From: Psettodes erumei
Lineage: Eukaryota; Chordata; Actinopteri; Pleuronectiformes; Psettodidae
Direction of reading: 5' to 3'
Assembly (NCBI GenBank): GCA_016785225.1
Contig: JAFBJZ010000857.1
Span: 868,001 to 932,000 of the forward strand
Length of the DNA: 64,000 nt
Positions 20,901-33,905 of this stretch are shown in pieces. The notes under the pieces are model-generated. The model was not told the DNA's origin. It searched no databases and was given only the letters and a program-made list of their open reading frames with translations. Numbering within the stretch: position 1 is the first letter of the stretch; every line of letters starts with the position of its first letter. The translations under genes and the position numbers were made by a program.

Positions 20901-23214
20901 GACACAACAGCAGTGCCTATGAATGTTGAAATGTTTCAAGTTCTGCAAATTCTGACTAAATGGCAGGAAGATAGGGCCATAGCTTCCTACCAGTGTACTA
21001 TTAATATCAACTTTTCTGTGTGTTCATCTGAAATTACAGGCGTTCATGTCACTGTTATTGGGTGAGAATGGAGTAGCTTGTGTAGGATTTCAAGCACTGC
21101 GGTGCCCGCCTAATATGATTATTTATCCCCTGCTTTTGTGTGTATTTCAGGCAGAGTGATATTTCAGCCATAAATTATGAACACAGCTGAGCCCCTGAAT
21201 AATTTGCCCTCCAAAAGAGGGGCTGTGTATTTATAATGGGGATGTATAACACCACACTTGCTTGCCCTTGTGTTCAGGTAAAGGTTCTCCCCCGTATCAT
21301 AGATCACATGCTATATACACACACTTGGGAGCTAAACAGCTCTTCCACCTCCCACAGGCCATATTGTGGGTGCAGAAGTGTCAGATAACCCAGATTAAAT
21401 GCATAGATGCAATTTGATTTTTGATTCAGTTTGTCTCTTGCAGTGGGATGTGTTGCCAGTTGCTGGTGGGGTTTAGAATGTGTTTAATGGTGGTTTCATG
21501 GCAAGTAAATTTCGTCATGTCATTTATTGATGTAGGTGGGGCATTTTCTGTATTTAACTGACTTGATCTGCCCTCAAATATGAGTGTTATATCTTGTCAA
21601 TGAAAGTTGCTACTGCTGTCATGCCCTTCATATTCTCATAGAATGGCTCTTTTTTGCTTATCACTGCCAATCACGTCTACAGACTATTCAACCAAAGGCA
21701 AAGAAATCTTATCTGCTCAGACAATGGCTCTCTGATTCAGAAAACAGTCTTGCACATTGGCACAATGCCTGTCAAATCTTAATAAAGCATATTGAAATGA
21801 AATTCAGATTCTATTTTCTTCGTCTTCACTCCTTTCCCACCCCTGTTGTTTTTGTGATGCCAGGAATGATGTATGTTTTAGGCAGCGAGTGTTCAAGTGA
21901 GTAGACGTTTCTGAGCTTGAGGCAGACCCGCAATGAGCACAAGGCTTTGTTCCTCTGAAAGGAACATGATGGGGAGCACTTATTCTTCTCCCATCCTCTC
22001 TGTGCTGCCTGTCAGTGTTGACTGGTGGTTGGCGGCTGAGTCTGCCCGAGCCTTGACTTTTTCTCATTGGCAGGCAGCACGCTTTCCTCTTTACTGGAGC
22101 CTTGGCTGCCTCTCATCTATGCAGCCCATGCTGGCTTTAACACATTTTTCCTTTTTTATCTAGCTTTTTGAGTAAAATGTAACAAACTCCAGCAGTATAA
22201 ATCAGGGTCATTCTTATGTATTGGGTATCTAAGGGGTAATCAGGTGTTTGGATCAAAGCATTGTCAGGTAAAGGTTGGTAAAAATCAAGAGTTTACTATA
22301 CAGAAAACTAAGCAGCAGGCAATGGAGGCAGGGAGCTGACTGTCTTGCAGAATGGTCACTGGAAACAAAAGTTGAGTTTGTGGAAAACTCAGGCACATAG
22401 GAAGAGGAAATCACCACGGCAGTGAGACTCACAGGGAATAATAACTTGAGCACACAGGAAAAAATGCAGGTAAATGCTAAATTACCTCACACAAACTGCA
22501 AGAAAAATCAGCAGCTGAGAAAAACTGGAAAAAGTCACCCTGAATCACAAAAGGAATTACCAGGAAGTCACAGAGCACTACCAAGCAAGACAGAATCATC
22601 TGGCAGTATGGAAGAGTGAAGACCAGGTTGATGAGCTGAGTGAACACAGGTGTGCTGCCACTGCTGGAGAAAGTTAGCAATGCCCCCTGCCACACACATG
22701 CCCTGCAGGAGAAAAAGAACAGAGAGGAGGGAGAGAGCAAACCCAAAACAGAATCCACGCATGGTAAATGTCAAAGAGAATGAAGATGAAAATAATGTTG
22801 AGACAGTTGTATAAAGGCATTTTCTTAAGATTCTTCTCTATATTAGAGTCCATACAGTAGGAAATAAGGAAAGAGAGAGAGAGAGGGAGAGACTGGCATG
22901 ATGTAATAAAATAATTACAGTGAGACACTGAGGGGCACCAAGTGGGTTGTTGGGTGGGTAAGCAAGCAATTAACCAGTGACCCTATAACAAGAGTATGCC
23001 AGCATCAGTAGGGCTAAAGGTAGCCTGCTAAGAATAAATTGCTTGATTGCTAAACTTGCATAGGCATACTCATGTACACACACCCATCTCAGATGTGCCA
23101 GTGAACACCCACAAGCACATCTGCTTTGAGACCAACAGCCTGGTCACTTAACAGGAGAATACTTTAGTGACCCTGATCATCACAACAAACTCAAACTCTA
23201 CCAAGCACTCATAA
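17959..23214. other. unannotated stretch, no gene seen
   Basis: About 5.2 kb. It holds small AT-rich blocks and short ORFs without motifs. AATAAA followed by a T-rich stretch at about 18800 could be a decayed element end. A short GA microsatellite is listed separately. Confidence 0.45.
22870..22892. repeat. (GA)n microsatellite
   Basis: Short, slightly interrupted GA tract. Confidence 0.85.
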
Positions 23215-23912
23215 GTTGAGCTCAACCAGTCCAGAACCAGTTCACCATTTTCTAGCAGAGAAAAATGGCCTCAGTCCTGGAGGTGTTGCTTCGCATTTGG
23301 CTGAAAACGGCCTCAGTTCACGCTAGAGGTCATAGTCTGATGAAACCAATAGAACCATGTTATCTGCACACAGCGAAGATGTAACTGTAAGGTTCACAAA
23401 CCGAACACACCTCTTCGCATGCAACCCTCTACTTACCTTGAGATCCTGTCCATGAATATCATGAACAGAATAAGTGTCAAGGGACAACCATGGAGAATGT
23501 GACTTTGTGCTGAGAGTACAGACACAGCTCTCACACTGGTTTTACAAGGACTGGATGGCCCATAATAATGGCCACGGTACCCTGCAGAACTCCCATAGTA
23601 CCCCCACAGGACCCCCTTGAAGGACATTGTAGGTATTTTACAAGTCTAGGAAACACATGTAGACAGGACCAAGATTAAAGGCAGGGCCTCCCTGAAAAGA
23701 ACCCACATTGCTTCTCTTGAATCTGATGTCTAACAATCAGTTGACGCCTCATCTTCAGCACTCTGGAATAAACTTTCCCAGGGAGGCTTAGTAATGTCAT
23801 ACTAATGTCATAGTAATTGGAGCACACCCGGCGGTTCCCTTTTTTGAAAATCAGAACCACCACCCTGGTCTGCCCTTTCAAAGGCACTGTCCCTGACCTA
23901 CACACAACACTG
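23215..23912 (-). pseudogene. LINE reverse transcriptase fragment (Rex3/RTE-like)
   Basis: Reading on the minus strand from 23912: GTVPLKGQTRVVVLIFKKGN, RRVCSNY, LLSLPGKVYSRVL and QIQEKQCGFFSGRPCL. After a frame change come FKGVLWGYYGSSAGYRG, then GCPLTLILFMIFMDRISR. A decayed palm box follows: the segment at about 23355-23390 reads like CADNMVLLVSS, where FADD-VVLL-ASS is usual. This is the RT core of a common fish LINE that I associate with Rex3 (RTE clade). The family name is from memory of its GATG-type 3' tails. Stops, a degraded catalytic box, and no 5' or 3' end: a dead fragment. Confidence 0.78.
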
Positions 23913-24248
23913 CAAAGTGATCACTGATGGCAACTACATTTCCAACATATTTATTTGCTGTTGCAGTTTAGCTTATAGAAATGTGGATTTTGAATTTTGC
24001 ATTACAGCACTTGTTTCAGTGGATGATGAATTTATGCAGAAGTCAATCCTCTACTGTTCGACAGCTCAAGACATCTTTACCCTGAACATCTGTGTGCATC
24101 TTGTCACCTGCAAAAGAAACAAGAAAAAAAGAAAAGAAAAAAATCCTCACCGTGTTATTACTCATATGAAACCATTCCCTCTCTTCACCGCTTTGCACCA
24201 GAACCCCCTACTGCAAGTTAATATGCAAGCCCATTTTTTCCTGAAGCA

Positions 24249-24286
<38 letters not shown>

Positions 24287-26029
24287 GGGGTTGACCAGGG
24301 TCAAAGAGGATGTGTTATACCACAGCCTGCCATCTTTTCTGACCATCTAATGAAAATAATCACAGTTAGGAGCATGGCAGTTCTAAGAGGCTGCAGCTTT
24401 AAGAACATATCTCTCCTGCTGCCTTCAGAGGTTTACTTACTTTTTTAAATTAGAGGGTCAATTTAAATAAATTATCTTGCTATATATTAAGCATTAATCT
24501 GTTGCTATGGCTCATTTGCAGCAAGTAATTTGTTTGAAACACAGGTGCCTGATCAACTTGGCTAATGTTATAGTTAAATATATACATTAATTATTAAATT
24601 AAATCATAATGAATATACTGTTAAAAATAAACTATTTTGTGGTTGTCTGAAAATGAGAAAAAAAACACGATAGTGTGTGTGGGGAGAGTTGTTTAGGTTA
24701 TGTCTTGCTGTGCTCTTTTCTGTCCATAGGCGGTAGCATTTTGCCACCCCTCCATTGATTTAAAAGATCAGTTGAGAAGTAAGCCATGTCACATTTGTAT
24801 AATGTCTTGCCTTCAGACAGTCCACAGTTACGAAGCCTACAGGTTATGAAAAAATTCCCAACACTAATCATTACTTAATTACTTTTGCAGATATTTGGTC
24901 ATAAACAAATTTGTCTGATGGTGGCACGAGGTGAAAGGTTAAGGGATCACAAAAATAATGTGAGTTCATATAGTGGCACTAGTCAGGGGATCCTTAAAGT
25001 CCGGGGGACTGTAAATGTCTGTTCAATCTACATCCATTGAAACCCAGACCAGACCAGTCCAGTGTCTCTGCCGGTTGTTAATACCAACAACACATTCAGC
25101 CACAAATACACACAGATCCTTCTCCTTGTCACAGACCACAGCTCTTAATGAGATACTTTTATTTCATGCTCCCAGGGCTGACACAGTTCTCAGCTGGGGG
25201 GTGGGTATGACTTTTGTGCATGTGGAAAAAAAAAAAGCCTCACATCTCTGCCAACACTGATTCATCAGCAATATTGCAGTGGTAGCACAGACTATGATTC
25301 CATTAGCACAAAATAAAACTGTTTCTTTTCTCCACATCTTAGTGTGACTGAAAGCCTTATAATAAAGTCTTAAATATTTTATGAAAAGTAGCTCATAAGC
25401 TCTGATTAGAAAAAAAACAAGCTTGATTGTGTGTGGTGTTGCTCATAAATTAAAGAAAGAATGGGGTCTTTCTTTTCTAAAAATAAAAGTGAAATCATAG
25501 TCAGTTGATACTGTTAGGGCAGAAGATGTGCCGTATTTGCCTTTTTCTCCCCCCACAACCATGCACAATGCACACAAATATCACAGATGTGCAGTCCTGA
25601 CTTCACTGTCTCCCCTCTGCTATTTATTGGGCTGAGGAGTGTGCATAGATGAAAGCCCATGTCAGTCGCTGTGTGCCATTTTCCAGGGCATGATGGGGTG
25701 ATGGGGGGCATTTTAGGCCAGCTGTAATCAGGCTGAAAGAGCCAGTTGTTGCAGTGTCGGTGATGGATCTTTTTGTTTTGGCCATCCAGGATTTGGAGCT
25801 GTCAAGGGAAAGGGCATTTTGATTCATTTGAGGGCCCACTGCCTTCATCACAGCCTCTTCTACTGTGAGTGTGTGTGACAGACATAATGCGAGTGAGAGA
25901 GGAAGAAAGAAAGAGAAGGTTTGTGGTTTTGTCATTCTCCTCACTCATTTATTGTAGCAGTGAGCCTTTTCTCAAAACAGAGAAAGGCTTCAGGTTATCA
26001 CTTCAGTAAATTTCAGAAGATTGTCTCTT
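23913..26029. other. unannotated stretch, no gene seen
   Basis: AT-rich sequence containing the GT microsatellite listed next. Chance ORFs only. Confidence 0.45.
24252..24283. repeat. (GT)n microsatellite
   Basis: About 16 uninterrupted GT units. Confidence 0.95.
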
Positions 26030-26400
26030 AAAGGAGCACTCCACCTATTTTACACATAAAGGTCAGTTTACTCTTCAGAGAGAGCACCACTCAGCTTGTG
26101 AGAAGAGCTGTATAATGTTTTTGTGGTACTGGAGAAGTTTGTGACATCATGGTGGTAAACAGGAAGCAAAGGTTGAAAGAAAAGACTGTATTAAATTGCA
26201 TTGTGGGAAATATAGGATCCAGTTTTGAGTGTTTTTTAAGTTAACACAGCCTTGGACTAAATACCATGAAAAGACTTCAGGAGGTTAACATCAAGATGTT
26301 AACAAATAATCTCTTTCCTCCGGCTCCACATGTCATTCAAAATGACTCTGAGGCATCAGCATTAGGCTAGCAAACTCAAGAAGCAGTGAGCTTCACATGC
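26030..26400. repeat. dispersed teleost repeat fragment
   Basis: The opening AAAGGAGCACTCCACC and TTTTACACATAAAGGTCAGT, then TTGTGACATCATGGTGG and GCATTGTGGGAAATATAGGA, match wording I recall from a repeat found many times in teleost genomes. No coding capacity; the element class and exact ends are not determined here. Confidence 0.5.
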
Positions 26401-29399
26401 AGCATCACAAAAAAACAACTAGCCAGTCAGAGGTCCTGTTACTCTACTCTGGATTCTTTAGTTAAAGAAACTGTTAAATGTTAGAGGAATTTGGAAAGAC
26501 GCATAAAATAACAAACATAAAATTACATACAGTGTTACATTGAAAGGCCTTTTAACCATCCACTGTATATCAAATTATTCCTCAAGCAGGAGTTTTAATG
26601 ATACTTAAAACATAAGCGTAGAGTTACTCCAAAAAACTAGGTTGCGTTTAGGAGTGTCAGGAAACAACTAAGCTAATAAATATCCACATGAGCAAGCTGA
26701 TTGCTCAGTTACATCATTCATCATCCTGGCACCCCTATTTGCTCCTTCATTTTATTTGAAAAAGTTTGAGCTGACAAAAACAAAATGATAAAAAATTATA
26801 CATTTATTTTTGAATATTTAAAAATAAATTAATACATGTATTTATTACTTATTTGAAAACACATTTTTTATATGTCTCAGAACTGCCGTGCTCCACACTG
26901 TTATAGCTTTCTCTAGAATATCACAATTGTGTTCTTGTGAGTACAATTAAATGAAGTAGGTAAGGTTAACAGTTTATATTGTGTCAATACACATTTTTAA
27001 AGCCATGTTGTTGCTCACATTGGCAATTACACTGAGCAAATTCTCTCAATTTAACACAAAAGGCTGATTATAAAACAGTGTCACCTCTCACCCTGCCTTT
27101 TAATGCCAGCCATTTGGTGTCACATCTTGATTCACATCTATAATTGTTACATTAAATTACATTTCACTAGCTGCCATTTTAATATTTCAGCACTTAATAA
27201 AAAAAAGCTTCTCAAGGTTGCTTTCATCATCTTATCATGGATGCTTCAGTTGGGGGCACACCTATAATTTATTTATCTCCTGCCATTTGACAAAGCATCA
27301 TAAAAATGGGGGAGGGGAAGTGTTAAGGACTATTGGGACTGAGTGAGAGGGGAGGTTAGCATCTGGGTTATGGTGTATAAACACAAATCCATAGTATGAT
27401 CTAAATCTTCAAATTGTAATGTCTGGCATCATAGCAATGTGCTTAACCATTTTCCTCAAACAGCAGCATAGGAGCTTTTTGTTTTCCATTAGTGGTAAAC
27501 AATAGAAGCACATTGTTGAACATGGTCCTACAGCTATGGAGAGAGTCCACAGACAAAACAAACACAAAAATCAGTGAATACATATTATGGTGGGAAATCA
27601 TTTTTTAAAAAGTAGTAAGTAATGAAAAAAGCCTGCACTGTATAATAAATACACAAATAAAAGGAAAGTCTGTTTAATTAAGTTTAATAATATTTTGACA
27701 TGATATCTAAAACCATATATTCACATTAACTGAATTCTCTGTTTTTACAGTTTTTCATTGATCAATGCATCCCTGCATCAGTATGAATGCAAATTATGAT
27801 TCACTCGTATACTTAAGAGAATACATAAGAAAAACATAGTTAAAACATACATTAAATTCTTGTATTTCTTTTTTTTACAGGAAAAAAACAACATAAAGAA
27901 ATTGCTCCATCATCCATCTATGGAGTTAATGATTCTCCATTCTTAAAAAAAGGGCCAGTTATGAACACATACCATAATGCCAGTGATTACATATACCGAT
28001 GTATCATATCCAAGGATACAAGGAAATGTATCTTTTACATTTTTACAATAAGTGTGTAATAGCCAGATTGCTTTACCATGTCATTCATTACATCCCCAGG
28101 TATAATAAAGTAGATCTATCATATTATGAACTGTATATATAAATAATAAGTAGTGCATCATTAACATTAGCACACAATATTCATTTGACAACATTAGCAT
28201 TGGGACACAGTTAGTGTCCATCAACACCATATTCCCACCTCAAGCAATTTTATTCTTCATGTGGGCATTATGAAAGGTCTATTTCATCTGGTCATTCTCC
28301 CCTGTGAACAGCCCACAGAATCAAACTATATTAGAATTAGTGTGTAGTGTGAAATTGGTGTGATACAGATGGGATGGAGAGGAGGAGGGAGGTCAAGCTC
28401 AGATTTTTCAGGCTCAGGTAAAGTCATTGCTGTAGTTTAAAAATGACAGTGTGGGGTTGGGCTGTGCGGGTGTGAGGGGTACAGGGACAGATGTTTTTCC
28501 TCAAAGAAATGATTGCATTTGCAATGTAAAACCAATCTACGATGCCTTGTTCTTATTACATGCACCACGACCCCAGGAGTGAATTAGCTGAAAGCAGTCA
28601 AATAACTGTTGTGACAGATAATAATGGGATATGAGCAGATGGTTTCCTCACTATATGGAAATGCTTAGGCTCTTCAATCTCATCGCTCAACCCCCCCAAC
28701 TGGAGCAGCCAGCCGGAGACAGAGGGGAGAACCTGTTCAGAGCTGAAGATGAGATTGGCCCAGGCAGAGGCATATGGAAAGCTCTCCCCTCTTTCAGCCA
28801 CATAGTAGATGTGGGGATGAAATTAACCACCCCTGGCATGCTAAAGGCCCAGGCCATTTGGGATCCCCAACCAAAAAAGGTAGTGTTGTGTCTGTGTCTA
28901 TGCACACTGAAGTGTGCTGTGTGTATTGGCATACAGTGAAAGGATTGACGGATTGGCACCTTATAAAAAGTCACTGTGTTTATTAGGCTGAGATGATGAA
29001 TAGAACGGAAGGCTTGTGTATAGTCTGTTTTCTGAGGCATGCAGCCAGGGATGGCAAAAGCTTTTCTGAAGTCCTGTAGTCCAGTCTCATCAGAATTACA
29101 CTGACATGGATAATTTTACAGTGGTGATATATATTCAATGCCAATGGGGTTTTTTTTGTGCACTGTGCAGTGCAGTAAGGATTGTGGTGTTCACATAGTT
29201 TAGTATAATGTTAAAGTTCAGAGTGCAGATTATGCAACTACACATTCTTTTCTGAACAATAAAATAGCGTGTTGCAGTGTTCTTTAAAGACTTGACATTG
29301 TTATGAGCCAGGGAGGGAGGACCAAGTTAAACCAGTTAAAGAAGACACATCACCTGGCCTGACTGGAGAGTAGGCACTTGGCTATGGTGAGGATGATGA
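26401..29399. other. unannotated stretch, possible conserved non-coding DNA
   Basis: AT-rich, with few repeats. The part at 27080-27320 is balanced in composition, free of simple repeats, and rich in TAATT/ATTA-type homeodomain words. It reads like conserved non-coding DNA, but conservation cannot be tested from one sequence. ORFs at 28600-29040 (up to 117 codons, several overlapping on both strands) show no domain. Confidence 0.35.
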
Positions 29400-29605
29400 T
29401 GTTTCTGGTCCTGGGCTGAATTGCCCCCGCCCTCACATCAGAAGTGCCAACCTCAACCACAAACTGGTGACTAGGATCAGGGAGGATCAAGTTTGGCAGA
29501 AGAGAACTGACGTTTATGTTCCTTGAAAGCCAGGTCTGCCTTCTCCAGCCATTTGAACCTGGAATGGGTAGAGGTGGGGGCATTAACCAGAGATGTCATG
29601 ATGCT
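29400..29605 (-). pseudogene. Ty3/gypsy RT-RNase H junction fragment
   Basis: Minus strand, two frames: RFKWLEKADLAFKEHKRQFS (the linker after the RT palm), then LLPNLILPDPSHQFVVEVGT and SDVRAGAI. These correspond to the start of RNase H, where gypsy elements usually read LPDPS-FVVEVDASD-GVGAVLS. The first RNase H aspartate is replaced by glycine (VEVGTSD). No LTR or other domain adjoins it, so it is an isolated scrap. Confidence 0.72.
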
Positions 29606-32600
29606 CTGTAATCTGGAATTGCTGGTGGTGCCACCTTTTGCCTCAGAAAAAGCCTTGTTATTATTTTCACATATTTATTCTGAGTGTCACTGAGCACATC
29701 AATAACTGGAGCCTGGAATATAACTGGAGCATTCATGCGACAGATTAATCTAAATGGACTGTGACCAAAAATAAGTCTGTATTTTGCTAAGTGCTGAAGA
29801 AGAGACTTTAGCCTTTTATTATCCATATCCAGATTGCACAAACCATACAGTAGTGGAAACTTGTTGAGGTTAATGTGTTTGTTGAGAGACATTATTCATC
29901 CAGTGACAAAGTAAACAAGCTCTGTCTGGATCTCTGCACTCTCCAGCCTGGGCCTGCCTCATCTTTCATGTAGGCAAGCTCCATCACCACAGGAACACAG
30001 AGAAGAGAAAGATATCAGCTCACGTGATATCTGATTTCATTCCAGTGTGGCTTGCGTGCACACACGCAGAGAGAGAAAAATCAAACTGATCATTTGTGCC
30101 ACTGTTTGTGGCTCTTGAGATGAATAGCTCCCAGACGAGGCCACTGTGGCATGAAATGCTAAGATGTAATCATCTTCTCGCAACAGGATGCTGTTTCATG
30201 AGCGGGGAATGAACTCTAATGTCTCTTTCACTTTTTTATCTTTATTGCTTGCTGCCTTGATATTTTCTCTTCATGTTGGCATTTTAACAACATCTCACAT
30301 GCCTTTGATTTGTGAAGGAAATCAAAGTGTTCTAAAGTTTGTTTTATTGCTTCAGATATGCTCCACTTTCTTAAACTGAAAGATTCTGATGTTTTGCTTA
30401 AATTTTGAAGAAAGGATTGTTTTTTTCCCCCACTTTAAACCAAATGGCCCTTTGGATGAACTTTAGAGTTTATACAATTATGGCAACAGAAATAACCTCA
30501 AATAACCTTAGGTGTTATTAGGTTATTAGGGATTTCCTCAAATCAGGATTTTAACTGGGAGCTTGGAGGGAGGTGGTTGGACACCCTTGGTATATTAATT
30601 TATGTGCTTTATGTGCTGTCTCATTGTCAGTTTGTGGCACCTACAGAGGAGCTGCTGAACACGACACTCCTATTTCAGCCTATGTAAATCCCATGTTTTA
30701 CCTGTAATACCTGTTTTTTTAATGACTTTAACCATCATTTGTGATTTTTGAAACATTACACATCAGATTAAGTAAAAATGTTTGTCTGACTGATAGATGA
30801 GTTATAAAATGCTAGCATCAATTTAGTGGCTCTCCATCCTGGCTGCTGGCTGTCAGCGGAGGAGCAACATACACTCAATGGTGGCAGAGGACGTTGTTCC
30901 AGTTTTTCATTCAAAATGTTGCTCAGCTGACTTCACTGACAGTCAGAGCTGAAAGCATTGAAGCAGCAAACACAAGATACAAGTAGCGCTGCCCTGTCTC
31001 ATGCTATGCAGTGTTGCATTGCCTTCATTTCCATTATGTCTCTCTACTTCCGTCACACTTTTGTGGTTAGGTCAAAAGACCTTTTTTATATGTTTGCAGT
31101 GACTTGTTTTGTGGGCAATGCCCAGCTGGTGTCAGAAAATGATTATTAGTCAATTTACAACATAGGAATATGGATCAGGCGAATCCTTCTGTAATTATAT
31201 CAATGTAGTGGAGAGGAAAAATAAAGTAACATAAAATGGAAATACTTAAGTAAGACACAAGTATCTCAGATGGTAATGAATTACTTTTCACCATTATTAA
31301 AAATGGGTTGTTTTGTTGTTTTTTTTTACATAGAATGACTGTTTAGGACAGGCAGTTTCCAACTGAATCTTTACAAACATCACATGCTACTGCTAGAACT
31401 GAGAATAATAACCGTATTTGTTACATAATACAGTTCATGATGATGATCTAAGGGATCAAAGAAGCCTGGCACCGATTACAGTTATCTTACCAGTATGGAC
31501 CTCAGTGACAGAGATTCTGAATCTGAATCAGGCACTCCAGAGCCACTTTCCTCTATTTATGACAAACAGTTATGTCCTTTGGAACATGTTTACAATGTTT
31601 CCCTGACTTATATACGAGCTTACTTCAGATCAATATGAAACCCTCAGCATGAGGAAGGATACAACAAGAAAAAATGAGTGAAGGTCTTGTTCACCCAGGC
31701 TGCTGGAACTGTGCTTATTTTTTATGTTTATGCTATGGAAGGGGACAGGGGAGATTAAGTGCCCAGATAAATGCACAGAGGCAATGAAGACCCATGAATA
31801 TGACACAAATGGGAAGACCTGCTGTCAGATATGTTGACCCACAGCACTGACCCCAGCTTCCTAGATGGACACGCACGGTAGTGTCCACATTGCAACAGAC
31901 AATGACTGTGGCAAGATACTCATCAAGATACTCATCAACCACTCTGACAGATGATCAGACTTCCTGACAATTTCCTCAGGAATTTCAGCTTGTTGCCTAG
32001 AAACTCGATCCAGCCAAGAAATCAAATAAAACATTTTTTTTAAAGGTAGCAGAATATAATGTTTTGAGAATTAGCAGCGCTGGTAACCAAATTTTGTTAC
32101 AACGTGAACAAGCCAGATTTGCTGCTTTCTCCTGGTTCTTGTTTTAGCCAGCCACCCATCTTAGCTAGTCTGTAGCTAGTTTTAGCTTTATATTCAACAG
32201 TCATGAGAGTTGCATCATTCTTCTTATATAACTCTCCAACTGAAAGCTAATGAGCTTGTTTTCCAAAATGTCAAACTTTGGCTTTCACATTTGGGAAAGA
32301 TTTATTAATGGTTAGATACTTTAAAAGTCTCACAACATTTAAAGATGAATCCATGGTTCCACATACCCGCAGACATACGTGGCATGCAGAGGTTGCATAC
32401 AATGAACATTCATGCCCTTGTATACATACTGTAAACTAAGGTATGCATCCACAGACACATTCCACATATGCACTGGAAAACATTTAGGTGACCACTGACA
32501 GCAAGAGCTGTTGTCTGAAAAGTGTGAAAAAACAAAATAATAGGTGTGTTGACTGCATAAACGGAATATGAAGAGGATGATGGTTTTTCAACATTTAGCA

Positions 32601-33628
32601 TCATAATATTAAAACAAATCAAAAAAGACAAAGCTTTCTTGTTTTCGCTTTGTTCCAGAACTATCCATTGTTGCTGCTCACATATCCCTTTCTACCTTTC
32701 TTACCCCCTTATATCCAGAGACATGCTTCTCACTCTGTTCTCCTAAGCCACTGATAAAGATCAAATGACCCATGACAGGAAGCAACATGTTTCTGAAGCC
32801 TCTTGGATATTTGCTCTCCACTGCAAACGTCATCAAAGTGCCTATCACTTCTGTCTCTGAGGTTGATTGGATTGTAGCATGCAGTCGCTCTGACGTGGGT
32901 TGACAGCTTTCCTCACAATATGTTCCATGACCTACATGACTTAAAGCAAATGGATCATTTTTTCTTGTTCACACAGTGGACAGACACTATATTCACTACA
33001 TGTACTGTATTTCATTTTTCCATATGAAATATTCATATATTTGTGTTTTTTAATGACCATAGTAACCATTCATTAGTGAAACAGAACAAAATATATAGTA
33101 ACAAAACGGTATCATGAATATTGATTTAGGGATGAACAACTGCAAAAACCAAACAGATGTCGCTGTTAGGATGAGGCTGTTTCTTTCTCCTTTTTCTTGT
33201 TTTGCTGGTGTGTGTTGCTGGTCCCCTGTCTGCTGGTGTTTTGTTTGTGTTTTTGCTGGGTTTTCTGGGTTTTTCTCCTGCCACCTCACCTGCACACCTG
33301 GTCCTATTTCTGCAATCAAGATCTCATCCTGTACATTTTAAAAGACCATCTCATTGACCCACACATCACCAGATTATACCGTCACTTGTGGTAAGAGTTG
33401 CTATGGACAATCCACTGAGTCTTTATTTTGTTGCTCCTTTGTTCTGCTAGTCTACTTACTACTGTGCTCCCACTTCATCTGCCTGCCTGCATTCAAGTGC
33501 AACCACCTATAAAAACCTAAAAACATGTTTTCACATTTTTTCAAATTGCATCTACACTCAAAAAAGGCATGAATATGGCCATACTAATGAAAGCAATAAA
33601 CACCTAGGCTAGTGACTAAAAATGTGCC
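29606..33628. other. unannotated stretch, no gene seen
   Basis: About 4 kb of AT-rich sequence. The T-rich, TGCTGG-rich part at 33180-33500, with CACCTGCACACCTGG and a CTATAAAA-like word, is reminiscent of a decayed LTR. No partner or terminal repeats were found. Confidence 0.4.
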
Positions 33629-33905
33629 TTTAGTCTAGATTTAAAAGGCAAACTACGAAGGAGCACATCTAATTTTTGATGGCAACTGGTTCAACAGTTG
33701 TGGAGCAGCAACTACAAAAGCTCTGTCACCTTTTAGTTTTGGTTGAAGAGACATTGGAGCTGAGTGCCAGTGAATGAAATCTGTCTTATAAGATGGGGCC
33801 TGGCCATTTGAAGCCTTCAAATTGTTCGCAAGGACTTAAACTGGTTTATAAGGAGGATAGGGAGCCAAAATGCAAATCTTTGCAGCTGCATGTTTGGACC
33901 ATCTG
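33629..33905 (+). repeat. degenerate copy of a widespread teleost repeat
   Basis: The succession CCTTTAGTCTAGATTTAAAA, CAACTGGTTCAACAGTTGTG, CTACAAAAGCTCTGTCACC, TAAGATGGGGCCTGGCCATT and GGATAGGGAGCCAA matches the order of phrases in a dispersed sequence seen across bony fishes. It has no open reading frame here. Element class uncertain; boundaries approximate. Confidence 0.5.

Noticed and set aside
28598..29040. Overlapping ORFs of 67-117 codons on both strands
   Set aside because: No recognisable motif; mutual overlap on both strands suggests chance openness in a GC-balanced patch.
33180..33500. Possible decayed LTR (CACCTGCACACCTGG, CTATAAAA-like word)
   Set aside because: No terminal TG/CA pair, partner or target duplication could be found.
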